Positions 49,236 to 58,044 of a stretch of DNA of 64,000 nucleotides are shown here, one piece after another. The position numbers were made by a program, and so were the translations under genes. The notes below the pieces were generated by a model. It saw only the letters and a program-made list of their open reading frames with translations, was not told the DNA's origin and did no database searches. Each line of letters begins with the position of its first letter. Position 1 is the stretch's first letter. The DNA comes from Actinokineospora baliensis (GTDB lineage: Bacteria > Actinomycetota > Actinomycetes > Mycobacteriales > Pseudonocardiaceae). Location: positions 2,232,001 through 2,296,000 of the forward strand of contig NZ_JAFBCK010000001.1 in NCBI RefSeq assembly GCF_016907695.1, read 5' to 3'.

Positions 49236-52200
49236 TTACGACACCGCTTGGACCACGACGTCACCCGTTCCGACGAGCACGTTGCCGTCGTTGCGGACCT
49301 CGACGTTGCCGAGCAGGACGCGGCCGGCCGCCGGGGCCTGGTTCGCGGTCACCGTGCCGGAGACCGTCCACTGGGCGCCCGCCGCGCGGGTGGCGTTGGT
49401 GTCGGTCACCGACACCGTGCCGAACGCGGGGTTGGCGAACACGTCCAGGTAGCTGTAGGTCGTGGTACCCGCGGGCACCGCGTAGCCCTGGACGAGGACG
49501 ATCCAGGTGCCCGCCGCCGGGTTGGCGATGGTCACCTCCTCCTCCGAGTCGCCGTCGGCCTGCTGCCCGGCCAGCACGCAGCTGCCCGAGGTGCAGTTGA
49601 AGACCGCGAGGTCGAGGTCGGCCCCGACGTCGGAGGTCTTGCCGATCTTGGCGCGCAGCGAGGTCGACCCGGCCGGGACGACGACCTGGTACTGCTGGTT
49701 CTGGCCGTCGGTGATGCTCAGCGTGCCCAGCTTGGCGCTGCCGAGCGGGGTGCCGATCGCCTTGCCGGTGAACGGACCGAACAGGTTCTTCAGCGTGTAG
49801 CTGCGGGTCACCGGGGTGCCCTTGGTCGCGGAAGCGATCGTGTCGGGGTTCGGGGACACCGAGGCGCCCAGGACCGACGCGGTCAGGGTGAACGGCGCGT
49901 AGGCGGCGTCCGAGGTCCTGCGGGCCTCGACGACGACCTCCCAGACACCGGCCTGCGGGTTGGTCAGCGTGCGGCTGGTGGGGCTGCCCGCGTCACACCC
50001 GGCGACCGGGGGGTTGTAGCAGTTGGTCGAGGCGTTGGCCTCGATGCCGACGCCGTACGGGTGGAAGCGCAGGAAGCGCAGCTGGCCCGCACCGGCACCG
50101 GTGCCGCCGCCCTGCAGGTCGACCTTGAAGGCCGGGGTGCCCGCCGGGACGCGGTAGTAGAACTTCGCGACCTCGTTGCGGCCGAGCTGGCCGCCCTTGC
50201 GGACGGTGTAGCTGTTGGTCGCGGTGAAGTCCTCGGCCGCGATGACGGTGTTCAGCGTCTGCGCCTCGATGCCCGAGGTGAGCGGGCTGTCGAGGTTCAG
50301 GATCGCCGAGTGGATGCCCGCGGAGCGCGGGTTGACCGTCACGACGTACTTGACCGGGCTGTTCTTCGGCAGCGTGATGACCGGCGACGAGCTGAACGTG
50401 CCGTCGTTGCCGACCCACTTGGCCTGGTAGGTGACCGGGTAGTCCGAACCGGTGGTGCGGTTGAAGGTGTAGGTCCGGGTGTAGCGGTCGCCCGTCTTGA
50501 CGCCCTCGCGGTCGTAGATGCCGGTGCCCACGCCCGGGGTCTTCAGCAGCGGGGACAGCACGGTGTTGACCGGGACCGACGCGGAGATGGCGGTCTGCTT
50601 GGGGTTGTCCTTGAGCAGGTTCCAGGCCTTCTTGGTGTCGATGAGGCCGTTGCCCTGCTCGTAGGCGCCCAGGCCGTCGATGAAGCGGGCGGTCGAGCGG
50701 AACGCGGTGCGGATCTGCGCGGCGGAGTGCGAGATGTTCTTCGCCTTGGCGGCGCTGACCAGCAGCGCGGCGGCACCGGCTGCCTGCGGCGAGGCCATCG
50801 AGGTGCCGTTGAACTGCGCGTAGCCGGGGGGCAGGGTGTAGGTGCCCGGGACCGGCTGGCCCAGCTGCCAGGTCGGCACGGTCGAGATGGCCGAACCGGG
50901 GGCGACGATCTCCGGCTTGAAGCCGCCGTCCTCGCGCGGACCGCGGGAGGAGAAGCCGTGCAGGCTCTCCGAGCGGCCGAGGTCGGAGCCGTAGTTGCTC
51001 TTCCAGGTCTCCTTGGTGATGTAGGAGCCGACGGAGAGCACCTTGCTGGCCACCGACGGGTCGCCCACGGTGTTCGCGCCCGCGCCCGAGTTACCGGCGG
51101 AGATGAACATCTGGACGTCGTAGGTGTCGATCAGCCGGTCGTAGAGCTCGGCGCGCGCGTTGTTGGCGTCGTTGAGCGCGGGCAGGCCACCGATCGACAT
51201 GTTGATCACGTCGGCACCGGCGTCGCGGGCGGAGTAGATCATGCCCTCGAGCAGCGCGTGGTTGGTGCAGCCGGTGATGAACAGGCAGACCCGGACCGAG
51301 ACCAGCTTCGCGCCGGGGGCCGCGCCGTTGACGGTGCCGCCGAAGAGGCGGTTACCGGCGACGATGCCCGCGACGTGCGAGCCGTGCGCGCCGGAGACGA
51401 TGCCGATGTTGACCACGTTGTTGGTCACGTCGGTCTGCACGACGTAGGGCATGGACTCCTTGACCGCGGTGGCCGGGTTGTCCTTGCCGAAGGTGCCGAT
51501 GTCGTACTTGACCTTGTAGTCGGTCATCGGCTGGTCGTCGCCGAAGTTCTTGTTCTGGTTGGTGTCGACCCAGACGGTGCCGGTCGCCGGGTTCCACAGC
51601 ACGCCGAACAGGCCGCTGCTGCCCGCGGGGTTGCCGTCGCGGTTGACGTCCGAGCCGACCTCGCCGCCGAGGCGGGCGTCGCGCTCGTTGAACACGCCGT
51701 AGCGCAGCGCGCCCGACTCGTTCGGCAGGCCGTTCTCCGGGCCGGTGGTCGGGGTGGACATCTGGATCCACGTCGGGTCGTCGTCGTTGTTGACGCCGTC
51801 GGTGAAGGTCGGGTCGGTGTAGGTGACCCAGTCGGTGATCTTGCGCTCACCGGTGGAGGTCTTGTTCAGCGACGGGTGGTCCAGGTCGACGCCGCTGTCG
51901 ACGATGGCGACGGTGGTGCCGCGGCCGTCCCAGGTCGGGTGCTCGTTGACGAACTGCGCCGCGTTGGTGTCACCGGTCGGCATGTAGGGGTTCACCCGCG
52001 GCGTGTTCGGGCCGGGGGCGGGCTGCGGGGTGGGGTCCGCGACGCCGGTGGGGCGCGGGTCGGGCAGCGGGACGTTCTCGTCCAGGTCGAGCGCGGTCAC
52101 GCCGGGCAGCTTGGCCAGCTTGGTGACCTTGTCCACGGGGACCTCGGCGCGCACGTAGCCGATCTCGTCCTCGCGGTACTCGACCTTGGCGCCTGCCTTG

Positions 52201-52457
52201 GTCAGCTCGTCGACGTGGCGGGCGGCGTCGCCCTCCTTGGTCGCGATGAGGACCTTCACGGTCTTCTCGCCTGCTTGCTGGGCCTTGGCCAGCAGCTCCT
52301 GGTCGTGCTTGCCGATTCCGGGGCCCTCTTCGGAGGGCGTCTGGACGGGCGCCGCGTTGGCGGTCGGGAACGTCGTCAGGACGGCGCCTGCCACCGCGGT
52401 GGTGAACGCCATCCCGAGCGCGATCCGGCCACGCCGTCGCCTGGGGGGTTGAATCAT
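49236..52457 (-). CDS. Secreted S8 (subtilisin-family) serine protease
   Basis: 1073 residues, ATG at 52457 with AGAAGGAAG upstream. Twin-Arg-like basic start then signal peptide ending near TANAAPV; I9-type propeptide (about 60-130); catalytic Asp187 (VAIVDSGVD), His358 (AHGSHVAG), oxyanion Asn in ISAGNSG, Ser553 (FNGTSMASP). About 170 residues separate Asp and His, with Ca-loop-like DVNRDGNPAG and DTNQNKNFGDD. The C-terminal 450 residues are beta-rich with a PPC-like domain (GKTSDVGADLDLAVF...AAGTWIVLVQGYA). Extracellular protein degradation. Confidence 0.94.
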   Translation of the reverse strand: MIQPPRRRRGRIALGMAFTTAVAGAVLTTFPTANAAPVQTPSEEGPGIGKHDQELLAKAQQAGEKTVKVLIATKEGDAARHVDELTKAGAKVEYREDEIGYVRAEVPVDKVTKLAKLPGVTALDLDENVPLPDPRPTGVADPTPQPAPGPNTPRVNPYMPTGDTNAAQFVNEHPTWDGRGTTVAIVDSGVDLDHPSLNKTSTGERKITDWVTYTDPTFTDGVNNDDDPTWIQMSTPTTGPENGLPNESGALRYGVFNERDARLGGEVGSDVNRDGNPAGSSGLFGVLWNPATGTVWVDTNQNKNFGDDQPMTDYKVKYDIGTFGKDNPATAVKESMPYVVQTDVTNNVVNIGIVSGAHGSHVAGIVAGNRLFGGTVNGAAPGAKLVSVRVCLFITGCTNHALLEGMIYSARDAGADVINMSIGGLPALNDANNARAELYDRLIDTYDVQMFISAGNSGAGANTVGDPSVASKVLSVGSYITKETWKSNYGSDLGRSESLHGFSSRGPREDGGFKPEIVAPGSAISTVPTWQLGQPVPGTYTLPPGYAQFNGTSMASPQAAGAAALLVSAAKAKNISHSAAQIRTAFRSTARFIDGLGAYEQGNGLIDTKKAWNLLKDNPKQTAISASVPVNTVLSPLLKTPGVGTGIYDREGVKTGDRYTRTYTFNRTTGSDYPVTYQAKWVGNDGTFSSSPVITLPKNSPVKYVVTVNPRSAGIHSAILNLDSPLTSGIEAQTLNTVIAAEDFTATNSYTVRKGGQLGRNEVAKFYYRVPAGTPAFKVDLQGGGTGAGAGQLRFLRFHPYGVGIEANASTNCYNPPVAGCDAGSPTSRTLTNPQAGVWEVVVEARRTSDAAYAPFTLTASVLGASVSPNPDTIASATKGTPVTRSYTLKNLFGPFTGKAIGTPLGSAKLGTLSITDGQNQQYQVVVPAGSTSLRAKIGKTSDVGADLDLAVFNCTSGSCVLAGQQADGDSEEEVTIANPAAGTWIVLVQGYAVPAGTTTYSYLDVFANPAFGTVSVTDTNATRAAGAQWTVSGTVTANQAPAAGRVLLGNVEVRNDGNVLVGTGDVVVQAVS

Positions 52458-52797
52458 CCCACTTCCTTCTTCCTCAGCGGGTGAGCTGGGCGCGCCCCTG
52501 AGCCTCCGGTCGGTGGACGAGCGCGGGGGCGCTCACGGAGTGTTCTTCGCGGGTGTCCCGGTGACTAGCGTCCATTTGGGCTAATCCCGTCGGGTGGCTC
52601 TAGACGATTTGGCACGCAGTGTGCTCGCATCGTCGCAAGTGGCCAGCCCGTTACCAAGCGAACGGGGGGTTTGCTGCGTATGAAGGGCCCCGGACATACA
52701 TCGTTTAGTAGTCAAAACTGGGAACGGTGTTGGTAACTATTTCGCACACGACCGGGTGGCCGGGCATCCTCGGCGGGGGTCCGTAGACTCAGGCACC
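52458..52797. other. Divergent intergenic region, subtilase / ychF
   Basis: 340 bp without a gene. Contains an AT-richer segment at 52695-52740 (CATCGTTTAGTAGTCAAAAC, GGGAACGGTGTTGG, TAACTATTTCGC) where the ychF promoter is likely, and the subtilase leader at 52458-52560. No riboswitch or repeat recognised. Confidence 0.5.
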
Positions 52798-53871
52798 GTG
52801 AGTTTGACCCTCGGGATCGTCGGCCTGCCCAACGTCGGCAAGTCCACCCTGTTCAACGCGCTGACCAACAACGACGTGCTCGCGGCGAACTACCCGTTCG
52901 CCACCATCGAGCCCAACGTCGGCATCGTGCCGCTGCCGGACGACCGGCTCGACCGGCTCGCCGAGCTGTTCAGCAGCGAGCGGACCGTGCCGGCCGTGGT
53001 GTCGTTCGTGGACATCGCGGGCATCGTCAAGGGGGCGAGCGAGGGCGCGGGGCTGGGCAACAAGTTCCTCGCCAACATCCGCGAGGCCAACGCCATCTGC
53101 CAGGTCATCCGGGTCTTCGACGACCCGGACGTGGTGCACGTCGACGGCGCGGTCGACCCGCTCGCCGACATCGAGACGATCAACACCGAGTTGATCCTGG
53201 CCGACATGCAGACCCTGGAGAAGGCGCTGCCGAGGCTGGAGAAGGAGGCGCGCACCCGCAAGGAGGCCCGCCCGCTGCTCGACGCGGCCACCGCGGCCAG
53301 GGACGTCCTCGACAGCGGCCGCACCCTCTTCGCGGCCGGTGTGGACACCGCGCTGCTGCGCGAGCTGTCCCTGCTCACCACCAAGCCCTTCCTCTACGTC
53401 TTCAACGCCGACGAGGCCGTGCTGACCGACCCGGCCCGCCGCGCCGAGTTGGCCAAGCTCGTCGCCCCCGCCGACGCGGTGTTCCTGGACGCGAAGGTCG
53501 AAGCCGAACTCCTCGAACTCGACGAGGAGTCCCGCCGGGAACTGTTGGAATCGGTGGGACAGGACGAGCCCGGCCTCAACGCGCTGGCCCGAGCGGGCTT
53601 CCACACCCTCGGCCTGCAGACCTACCTGACCGCGGGCCCCAAGGAAGCCCGCGCCTGGACCATCCCCCAAGGCGCCACCGCCCCCCAAGCCGCAGGCGTG
53701 ATCCACACCGACTTCGAACGGGGCTTCATCAAGGCCGAGGTCGTCTCCTACGCCGACCTGGTCGAAGCGGGCTCCATGGCCGCCGCGAAGGCCGCGGGCA
53801 AGGTCCGCATCGAAGGCAAGGACTACACCATGACCGACGGCGACGTGGTCGAATTCCGCTTCAACGTCTAG
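52798..53871 (+). CDS. ychF: Redox-regulated ATPase YchF
   Basis: 357 residues, GTG at 52798. Obg-related but ATP-preferring: P-loop GLPNVGKSTLFNALT, G2/G3 region FATIEPNVG and VDIAGIVKGASEGAGLGNKFLANIRE, NADE in place of NKxD, C-terminal TGS domain ending GDVVEFRFNV. Ribosome-associated, linked to stress responses. Last clearly conserved core gene before the accessory island. Confidence 0.96.
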   Translation: MSLTLGIVGLPNVGKSTLFNALTNNDVLAANYPFATIEPNVGIVPLPDDRLDRLAELFSSERTVPAVVSFVDIAGIVKGASEGAGLGNKFLANIREANAICQVIRVFDDPDVVHVDGAVDPLADIETINTELILADMQTLEKALPRLEKEARTRKEARPLLDAATAARDVLDSGRTLFAAGVDTALLRELSLLTTKPFLYVFNADEAVLTDPARRAELAKLVAPADAVFLDAKVEAELLELDEESRRELLESVGQDEPGLNALARAGFHTLGLQTYLTAGPKEARAWTIPQGATAPQAAGVIHTDFERGFIKAEVVSYADLVEAGSMAAAKAAGKVRIEGKDYTMTDGDVVEFRFNV

Positions 53872-53934
53872 CGTGAGATAGGCGCACGCTTATCATTGCA
53901 GGTCACTGCTGTCAAACTCCCAGGTAGAAGGCGC

Positions 53935-53975
53935 GGAACCCCCCATCACGTATCCCGGACGTGATGGGGGGTTCC
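53935..53975 (+). terminator. ychF terminator
   Basis: GGAACCCCCCATCACG (53935-53950) and CGTGATGGGGGGTTCC (53960-53975): perfect 16-bp stem, 9-nt loop, then CGCTGTTTCTC. 64 nt past the ychF stop. It marks the end of core chromosome; 53976-54083 contains no recognisable gene or att site. Confidence 0.93.
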
Positions 53976-54083
53976 CGCTGTTTCTCACTCCCGTGCTGGG
54001 TTGGTGCTGGGTCAGACGGGGGTATCTAGTCCTTTGTGGACATCAATCTGACCGGCTGCGGCGGGCAGCTCGACAGCTCGTCG

Positions 54084-54383
54084 TCATCCGTGCTGGCAGT
54101 CAGTCTCAGAGGACACGGCCCGGTCGTGTCCTCGGCCCACATTGGGCTCACTTGTGTCTACCTCGCGCGGCACCAGGCGCAGGATCTCGGTCACACACTC
54201 GTCCACGAGCATCGGCGTGACCTCCCCCCGCACGTACTTCGTGGTCCCCGGGCGGACAACCTGAGCGTGAACCCAGCGGTCAAGGAGAGTCCCGCGCGAC
54301 TCGATCACCCGGAACACGAAGGTTGTACCAATCGCCGGGCCCACGTAGCGGGCGTAGGCACCTACGGTCAGACAGCTACTCAC
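54084..54383 (-). CDS. Hypothetical 99-residue protein
   Basis: GTG at 54383, no RBS seen. Codons show the G/C-third bias expected of a gene. Sequence MSSCLTVGAYARYVG... contains VFRVIESRG and RWVHAQVV; no domain recognised. A GAGGACACG/CGTGTCCTC hairpin (54111-54134) falls in the last codons. First gene of the accessory region. Confidence 0.5.
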   Translation of the reverse strand: MSSCLTVGAYARYVGPAIGTTFVFRVIESRGTLLDRWVHAQVVRPGTTKYVRGEVTPMLVDECVTEILRLVPREVDTSEPNVGRGHDRAVSSETDCQHG

Positions 54384-54412
54384 AGCGTCGCCAATCGTCG
54401 TGACAGAAGCGA

Positions 54413-54448
54413 AACGCCGGGACCCCGTCGATCCGAGTTCCCGGCGTT
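54413..54448 (-). terminator. Hairpin after the 54465 gene
   Basis: AACGCCGGGA and TCCCGGCGTT perfect 10-bp arms, 16-nt loop, 17 nt past the stop of the minus-strand gene, whose transcript it probably ends. Confidence 0.7.
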
Positions 54449-54464
54449 CATGTGAACGAGATGT

Positions 54465-55025
54465 CTACTGGTGCTTCCGGAGCCATTCGGCTGCGCCAGC
54501 CAAGAGTTCGTCGATCGCACGCTGATCACTGGCAATCACAGCCGGGGCGCTCCGACCCCTCACTCGGCCCTCCTTGAACCAGATGGGCGCAAGCTCGATG
54601 ACCATGTCGCGGTCAAGTCCAGTGAGGTCGGAGATGCCCTCGGGGGTCGCCCCTGCCCACCCGCATAGATTCGCCACTGCGGTCCGCGCCACGCCGATGA
54701 AGTAGGCGTACTCGGGCGATTCACCCGGCCAGTTCGTAGTGGCCTCAACGGCTGCTGCGGCGAGGGCGGAGTAGTCGCCCTTGCCGTAGGCCGGGTCATG
54801 GAACCCCACCAGCTCCCAGACGACCGAAGGCGAGAAGTCAGCCTGGGCCAGGTCCATACCCTGGCGGGTGGCCTCCTCCACCAGTTCGAGTGCCATACCT
54901 GCAATGTCGAAGTCGTTCAGCCCGCACTGGCGTGCGACGAAGTCGATGCTCGGGTGCATCGCCAGCACGAGCTTGACCACCTCCTCGACCTTCAAAGCCA
55001 TGCGATCCTCTGCAAGCTCGAACAT
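54465..55025 (-). CDS. Hypothetical acidic cytosolic protein
   Basis: 186 residues from the ATG at 55025 (MFELAEDRM) with GAGAGG about 10 nt upstream; the ATG at 55001 with AGAGGATCGC is equally placed. Helical, acidic; contains WPGESPEYAYFIGVART and GISDLTGLDRDMVIEL, which looks like the turn of a helix-turn-helix. No family recognised. Confidence 0.65.
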   Translation of the reverse strand: MFELAEDRMALKVEEVVKLVLAMHPSIDFVARQCGLNDFDIAGMALELVEEATRQGMDLAQADFSPSVVWELVGFHDPAYGKGDYSALAAAAVEATTNWPGESPEYAYFIGVARTAVANLCGWAGATPEGISDLTGLDRDMVIELAPIWFKEGRVRGRSAPAVIASDQRAIDELLAGAAEWLRKHQ

Positions 55026-55059
55026 GCGCGTCGTTCCTCTCCGATACCTGGACATGCAG

Positions 55060-55088
55060 AAGGCCCCTGGCATGTTGCCAGGGGCCTT
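55060..55088 (-). terminator. Hairpin in the leader of the 54465 gene
   Basis: AAGGCCCCTGGCA - TGT - TGCCAGGGGCCTT: perfect 13-bp stem, 3-nt loop, 35 nt above the start codon. Only weak T-richness follows on the minus strand. Could be an attenuator or the terminator of a short upstream transcript. Confidence 0.5.
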
Positions 55089-55505
55089 CCGAAGCTTCGA
55101 TGTGAAGGTTGACGGACACAGCTCCGCCTGTGACCGCCACAGTAGCTCAAGCGCCCAGCAGCGACCATCCCCCGATCGAATGAAGACTGGCTGCACCTGC
55201 CGCACTCGGGGGCAGCGAGGTGACCGTGCTTCAAGGTCGGCTGTCGTGCTGACCAGCCAGACCCGGGGACTTGACGCGCGACAATAAACCACCTGGCTGC
55301 CGGGACCCCCGAACCAACGCAAGCTTCGTCGCGACCGGGGCAGCGGCCGAGCAGGGCGGCCCGCCCGCCTGGGGCGACGTCATCCGTTCGTGTAGGGCGC
55401 GAGGGGCCGTACCCTGGTGTCAGCATCTTCGCTGGGGGATCTGTATCCCGCCCGACGGGCGTGGGCAGTCTGGCGAAGCCCTGCGGGCGAAGGTGAGGAA
55501 GGCGC
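55089..55505. other. Divergent intergenic region with no gene
   Basis: 417 bp between the 54465 gene and the XRE-TPR gene. Contains an isolated TTGACG at 55271-55276 and a GTACCC motif near 55408 that echoes the TACCCC boxes downstream of the XRE gene; no confident -10. ORFs across it are shadow-like. Confidence 0.4.
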
Positions 55506-56729
55506 ATGTCGGTCGACGAACTCGCGGGGCTGCCGTTGGGCGCCCGTTTGAAGGCCATCCGCGAGCGTAAGCACAAGTCACGTTCGGTAGTCGCGGGCCT
55601 TGTTGGCAAGTCAGAGAGCTGGTTGAAGAAGGTCGAGAGTGGGGAGCTCCTAGAGCCACGGACGGCCATGCTCGTACGACTGGCCGAAGCCCTCGAACTC
55701 CACGATCTTGCTGAGTTGACCGGGGACAAGGGGCTCACGATCTCCGTCGGAGGACGCACTGGGCACCACGCGGTTCCGGCGATGCGCCATGCCATCGAGG
55801 CGCCGATACTGGTGGTAGGTAGCGACCCCTTGCCTGACGCATCAGTGTTGACCGCGAGGGTCGTAGACGCTTGGGCGCTGTGGCACTCGTCCCCGACGCC
55901 CAGAGCGGCTGTGGGCGCCGTCCTACCACGGATCATCACCGATGGCCGTCGCGCTACACGAATGCTGGAAGGTCTGGAGCGCAGGCAAGCGTACGCAGCG
56001 CTCTCTTCCGCGTACGCGCTGTCCGAACAGCTACTTGCGTGGGTAGCCGATAGTGCCTTGCTCTGGCTTGCCGCTGACCGGTGTATGAACAGCGCGGAAC
56101 AGGCCGACGATCCTTTGGCTCTGGCCAGCGCGGCGTGGGTCGTCGGCAACGTTTGGAGATCAACTGGGCGAGAGGACGAAGCTCTGACGTTGGCGCATGA
56201 ATCAGCAGATCTGCTGAGCGCTCAGCTTGAAGAGAGCGAGGAGGCTCGCGCCCTGTGGGGCGCAGTTCGGCTGCATGGGGCGATCACCGCAGCACGAATG
56301 GGCCGTGAAGGCGATGCGCTCAATCTGATGGATCAGGCCGCAAGTATGGTCCGTCGGCTACCGGGTAGCTACGCCCATCCGAGCACACTGTTCGGAGCAG
56401 CCAACGCCGCGCTCACGGGCGTCAGTGTGCATGTAGAGCTCCGCAAGGGCGGGAGAGCAGTCGAGACCGCTGAGGACGCCGACCCTGACTCAGTTCCGTC
56501 GCTGGACCGTCGCGCCCGGGTCTGGCTGGAGGTCGCACGAGGTTACCGACAGCGCAAGGACACGACTGCTGCGCTGCACGTGCTCCATCGCGCAGTTACC
56601 ACCAGTCGCGAGTCGATGTCATGCCACCCGCTGGCACGCACTCTGGCGGTCGATCTGGCCACGAATGGGGGAAAGATCGTGCAGCGCGAGGCTCGTGCCC
56701 TCGCTGGAGCTCTAGGCGTTGACCTATAA
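55506..56729 (+). CDS. XRE-family regulator with TPR-like C-terminal domain
   Basis: 407 residues, ATG at 55506 with GAGGAAGG. HTH at about 10-65 (LGARLKAIRERKHKSRSVVAGLVGKSESWLKKVESG). Residues 150-400 are helical repeats (ALASAAWVVGNVWRSTGREDEALTLAHESADLL...) like the TPR arrays of Rgg/quorum-sensing-type and actinomycete XRE-TPR regulators, which bind a peptide or partner protein. TACCCC boxes follow the gene, in front of the next operon. A likely controller of the island. Confidence 0.85.
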   Translation: MSVDELAGLPLGARLKAIRERKHKSRSVVAGLVGKSESWLKKVESGELLEPRTAMLVRLAEALELHDLAELTGDKGLTISVGGRTGHHAVPAMRHAIEAPILVVGSDPLPDASVLTARVVDAWALWHSSPTPRAAVGAVLPRIITDGRRATRMLEGLERRQAYAALSSAYALSEQLLAWVADSALLWLAADRCMNSAEQADDPLALASAAWVVGNVWRSTGREDEALTLAHESADLLSAQLEESEEARALWGAVRLHGAITAARMGREGDALNLMDQAASMVRRLPGSYAHPSTLFGAANAALTGVSVHVELRKGGRAVETAEDADPDSVPSLDRRARVWLEVARGYRQRKDTTAALHVLHRAVTTSRESMSCHPLARTLAVDLATNGGKIVQREARALAGALGVDL

Positions 56730-56742
56730 CCCCAGGTCAGAT

Positions 56743-56788
56743 GGGGTAGGTTTTGTACCCCTTCCCATACAGCCCCAAACTGTACCCC
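56743..56788 (+). promoter_or_regulatory. TACCCC operator-like repeats before the small-gene operon
   Basis: GGGGTA (56743-56748) and TACCCC (56756-56761) form an inverted repeat across GGTTTTG; a further TGTACCCC lies at 56781-56788. Situated between the XRE-TPR gene and the operon starting at 56842, therefore a candidate site for that regulator. Confidence 0.45.
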
Positions 56789-56841
56789 TTGTCCAGGATC
56801 TGTCCGCCTACCGTCGGTCCAACCCGACGCGGAGGTGACAG

Positions 56842-57135
56842 GTGCAGCAGCGATCACGAGTTTTGGACACGAGTCCGACCCGACACACGACACCGCTGCT
56901 CACACCTCGGGGGCCACTGAACGCACCAGAGGACGAGCAACCCAACGCCGCGGCGACCACCTCTGGGCCGCTGGCAGAGGTGCACGCAGCTACATCGTCA
57001 AGCTGCCGTACTCCAGTCTCTACGCGGACGCCCCGCGGCGCCTCGGTCGCCTCACAGAACGCGGTAGAGAACTGCATGTGGGCGCCGATTGTTAAGTTCC
57101 GGCGCAGCGACTCTCCTACGGTCGACGTCTCGTGA
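56842..57135 (+). CDS. Hypothetical Thr/Ser/Pro-rich protein
   Basis: 97 residues, GTG at 56842 with GGAGGT 5 nt upstream. Low-complexity (TSPTRHTTPLLTPRGPLN...), likely disordered. An alternative frame from GTG 56835 is also open for 86 codons, but only this frame ends in a GTGA overlap with a following ORF. Not recognised; a small chance it is not coding. Confidence 0.5.
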   Translation: MQQRSRVLDTSPTRHTTPLLTPRGPLNAPEDEQPNAAATTSGPLAEVHAATSSSCRTPVSTRTPRGASVASQNAVENCMWAPIVKFRRSDSPTVDVS

Positions 57136-57257
57136 CGACCATCCTCGCCATGCCCGCCGTGCTGCTGACCTTTGGTCTGCTAGCAGCGATTGGCCGTATT
57201 GCTCCCTGGCCCGACCATCGCGCAGCGGAGAGGCGTCAACGTGGCCTCCCGCGTTGA
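57132..57257 (+). CDS. 41-residue single-pass membrane peptide
   Basis: GTG at 57132 overlaps the preceding stop (GTGA). Sequence VTTILAMPAVLLTFGLLAAI... is one TM helix followed by a basic tail ending QRGLPR. Too short for routine gene calling. It overlaps the next gene by 17 bp. Confidence 0.5.
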   Translation: MTTILAMPAVLLTFGLLAAIGRIAPWPDHRAAERRQRGLPR

Positions 57258-57741
57258 CCCGAAGGTCTATGCCGAAGCTGCCGCCCGCAACGCGTATCGC
57301 GATAGAAAGGTCCAACTCCTATGGGACGCAGGGGCAACCTTCCTATTCAACGGGATACCTGCGACGAGACCCGCAGTGGCCATAATTCGCTACTGGGAGG
57401 GCGCTGGCTGTGCTGACGTGGTCATCCTTCGAAGCTCGCTCAATGGCGTCGTATACAGAACCAATCTACTGGGCAGCAACGGAGCCGAGGTCGACGTACT
57501 TCTACCACGCCGGGTGATCTGGGGGTTCTTCGAGAAAGAGAACTCCAACAACGCGCTTCGGATGATGTCTGAACAAGCGCACCCAAGAGTGCCCACTCAA
57601 GATCTTTGGGACTTTCCCCAGAATTTGGGGCTTGTTCGCGCCGACAGTGCGGAGTGCCATGTCGGGAACCCGAACAAGGTTGCGCCGAAGATTCGCTGGT
57701 CACAGCGACATTCGAGGATGACCGGCAGGGAAGTCGAATGA
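57241..57741 (+). CDS. Hypothetical 166-residue protein
   Basis: GTG at 57241, GGAGAGG upstream. VASRVDPKVYAEAAARNAY then VQLLWDAGATFLFNG, a mixed alpha/beta cytosolic protein with WDFPQNLGLVRADSAECHVG near the end. No recognised domain. Its stop overlaps the next start (ATGA). Confidence 0.65.
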   Translation: MASRVDPKVYAEAAARNAYRDRKVQLLWDAGATFLFNGIPATRPAVAIIRYWEGAGCADVVILRSSLNGVVYRTNLLGSNGAEVDVLLPRRVIWGFFEKENSNNALRMMSEQAHPRVPTQDLWDFPQNLGLVRADSAECHVGNPNKVAPKIRWSQRHSRMTGREVE

Positions 57742-57971
57742 CGGACGACCTCGGCGCCCGGCGGTATCTGGATCATCTGATCGACGGGCTTGAACGTGGC
57801 GAGCTGGATCGGATGACCAAGTACGTTGAGCGGATGTACGCATTCAGGCCGCCCCCACCGGAGCTGCCTGGATCGAACCCGACCAACACACACAAGTCCG
57901 AGCCGACGCATTCAAATGTGATCCAGTTTCCACGGCCGCTGGGGAACCAGCTCCCTGAAGACAATACGTGA
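57738..57971 (+). CDS. Hypothetical 77-residue protein
   Basis: ATG at 57738 overlapping the preceding stop. N-terminal helix (RYLDHLIDGLERGELDRMTKYVERMYAF), Pro/Asn-rich disordered tail ending in a VIQFPRP motif. Last member of the tightly overlapping four-gene set from 56842. Not recognised. Confidence 0.6.
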   Translation: MTDDLGARRYLDHLIDGLERGELDRMTKYVERMYAFRPPPPELPGSNPTNTHKSEPTHSNVIQFPRPLGNQLPEDNT

Positions 57972-58044
57972 TCGACGCCGTCCCGACTTAGACAACAGGA
58001 ACGGAATCAGACAGAAGTCCAATGACCCATGCGAGGTAGAACCT

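Noticed and set aside
48516..52484. 1322-codon plus-strand frame across the subtilase
   Set aside because: Low-complexity Arg/Val/Gly shadow of the subtilase; no RBS or domain.
53880..54080. tRNA or att core at the island edge
   Set aside because: No cloverleaf-like sequence or CCA-type end found; without the other end of the island no duplication can be identified.
56808..57077. Minus-strand 89-codon frame opposite the small-gene operon
   Set aside because: Would run against the strong GGAGGT-led GTG at 56842 and the chain of overlaps on the plus strand; no RBS of its own.
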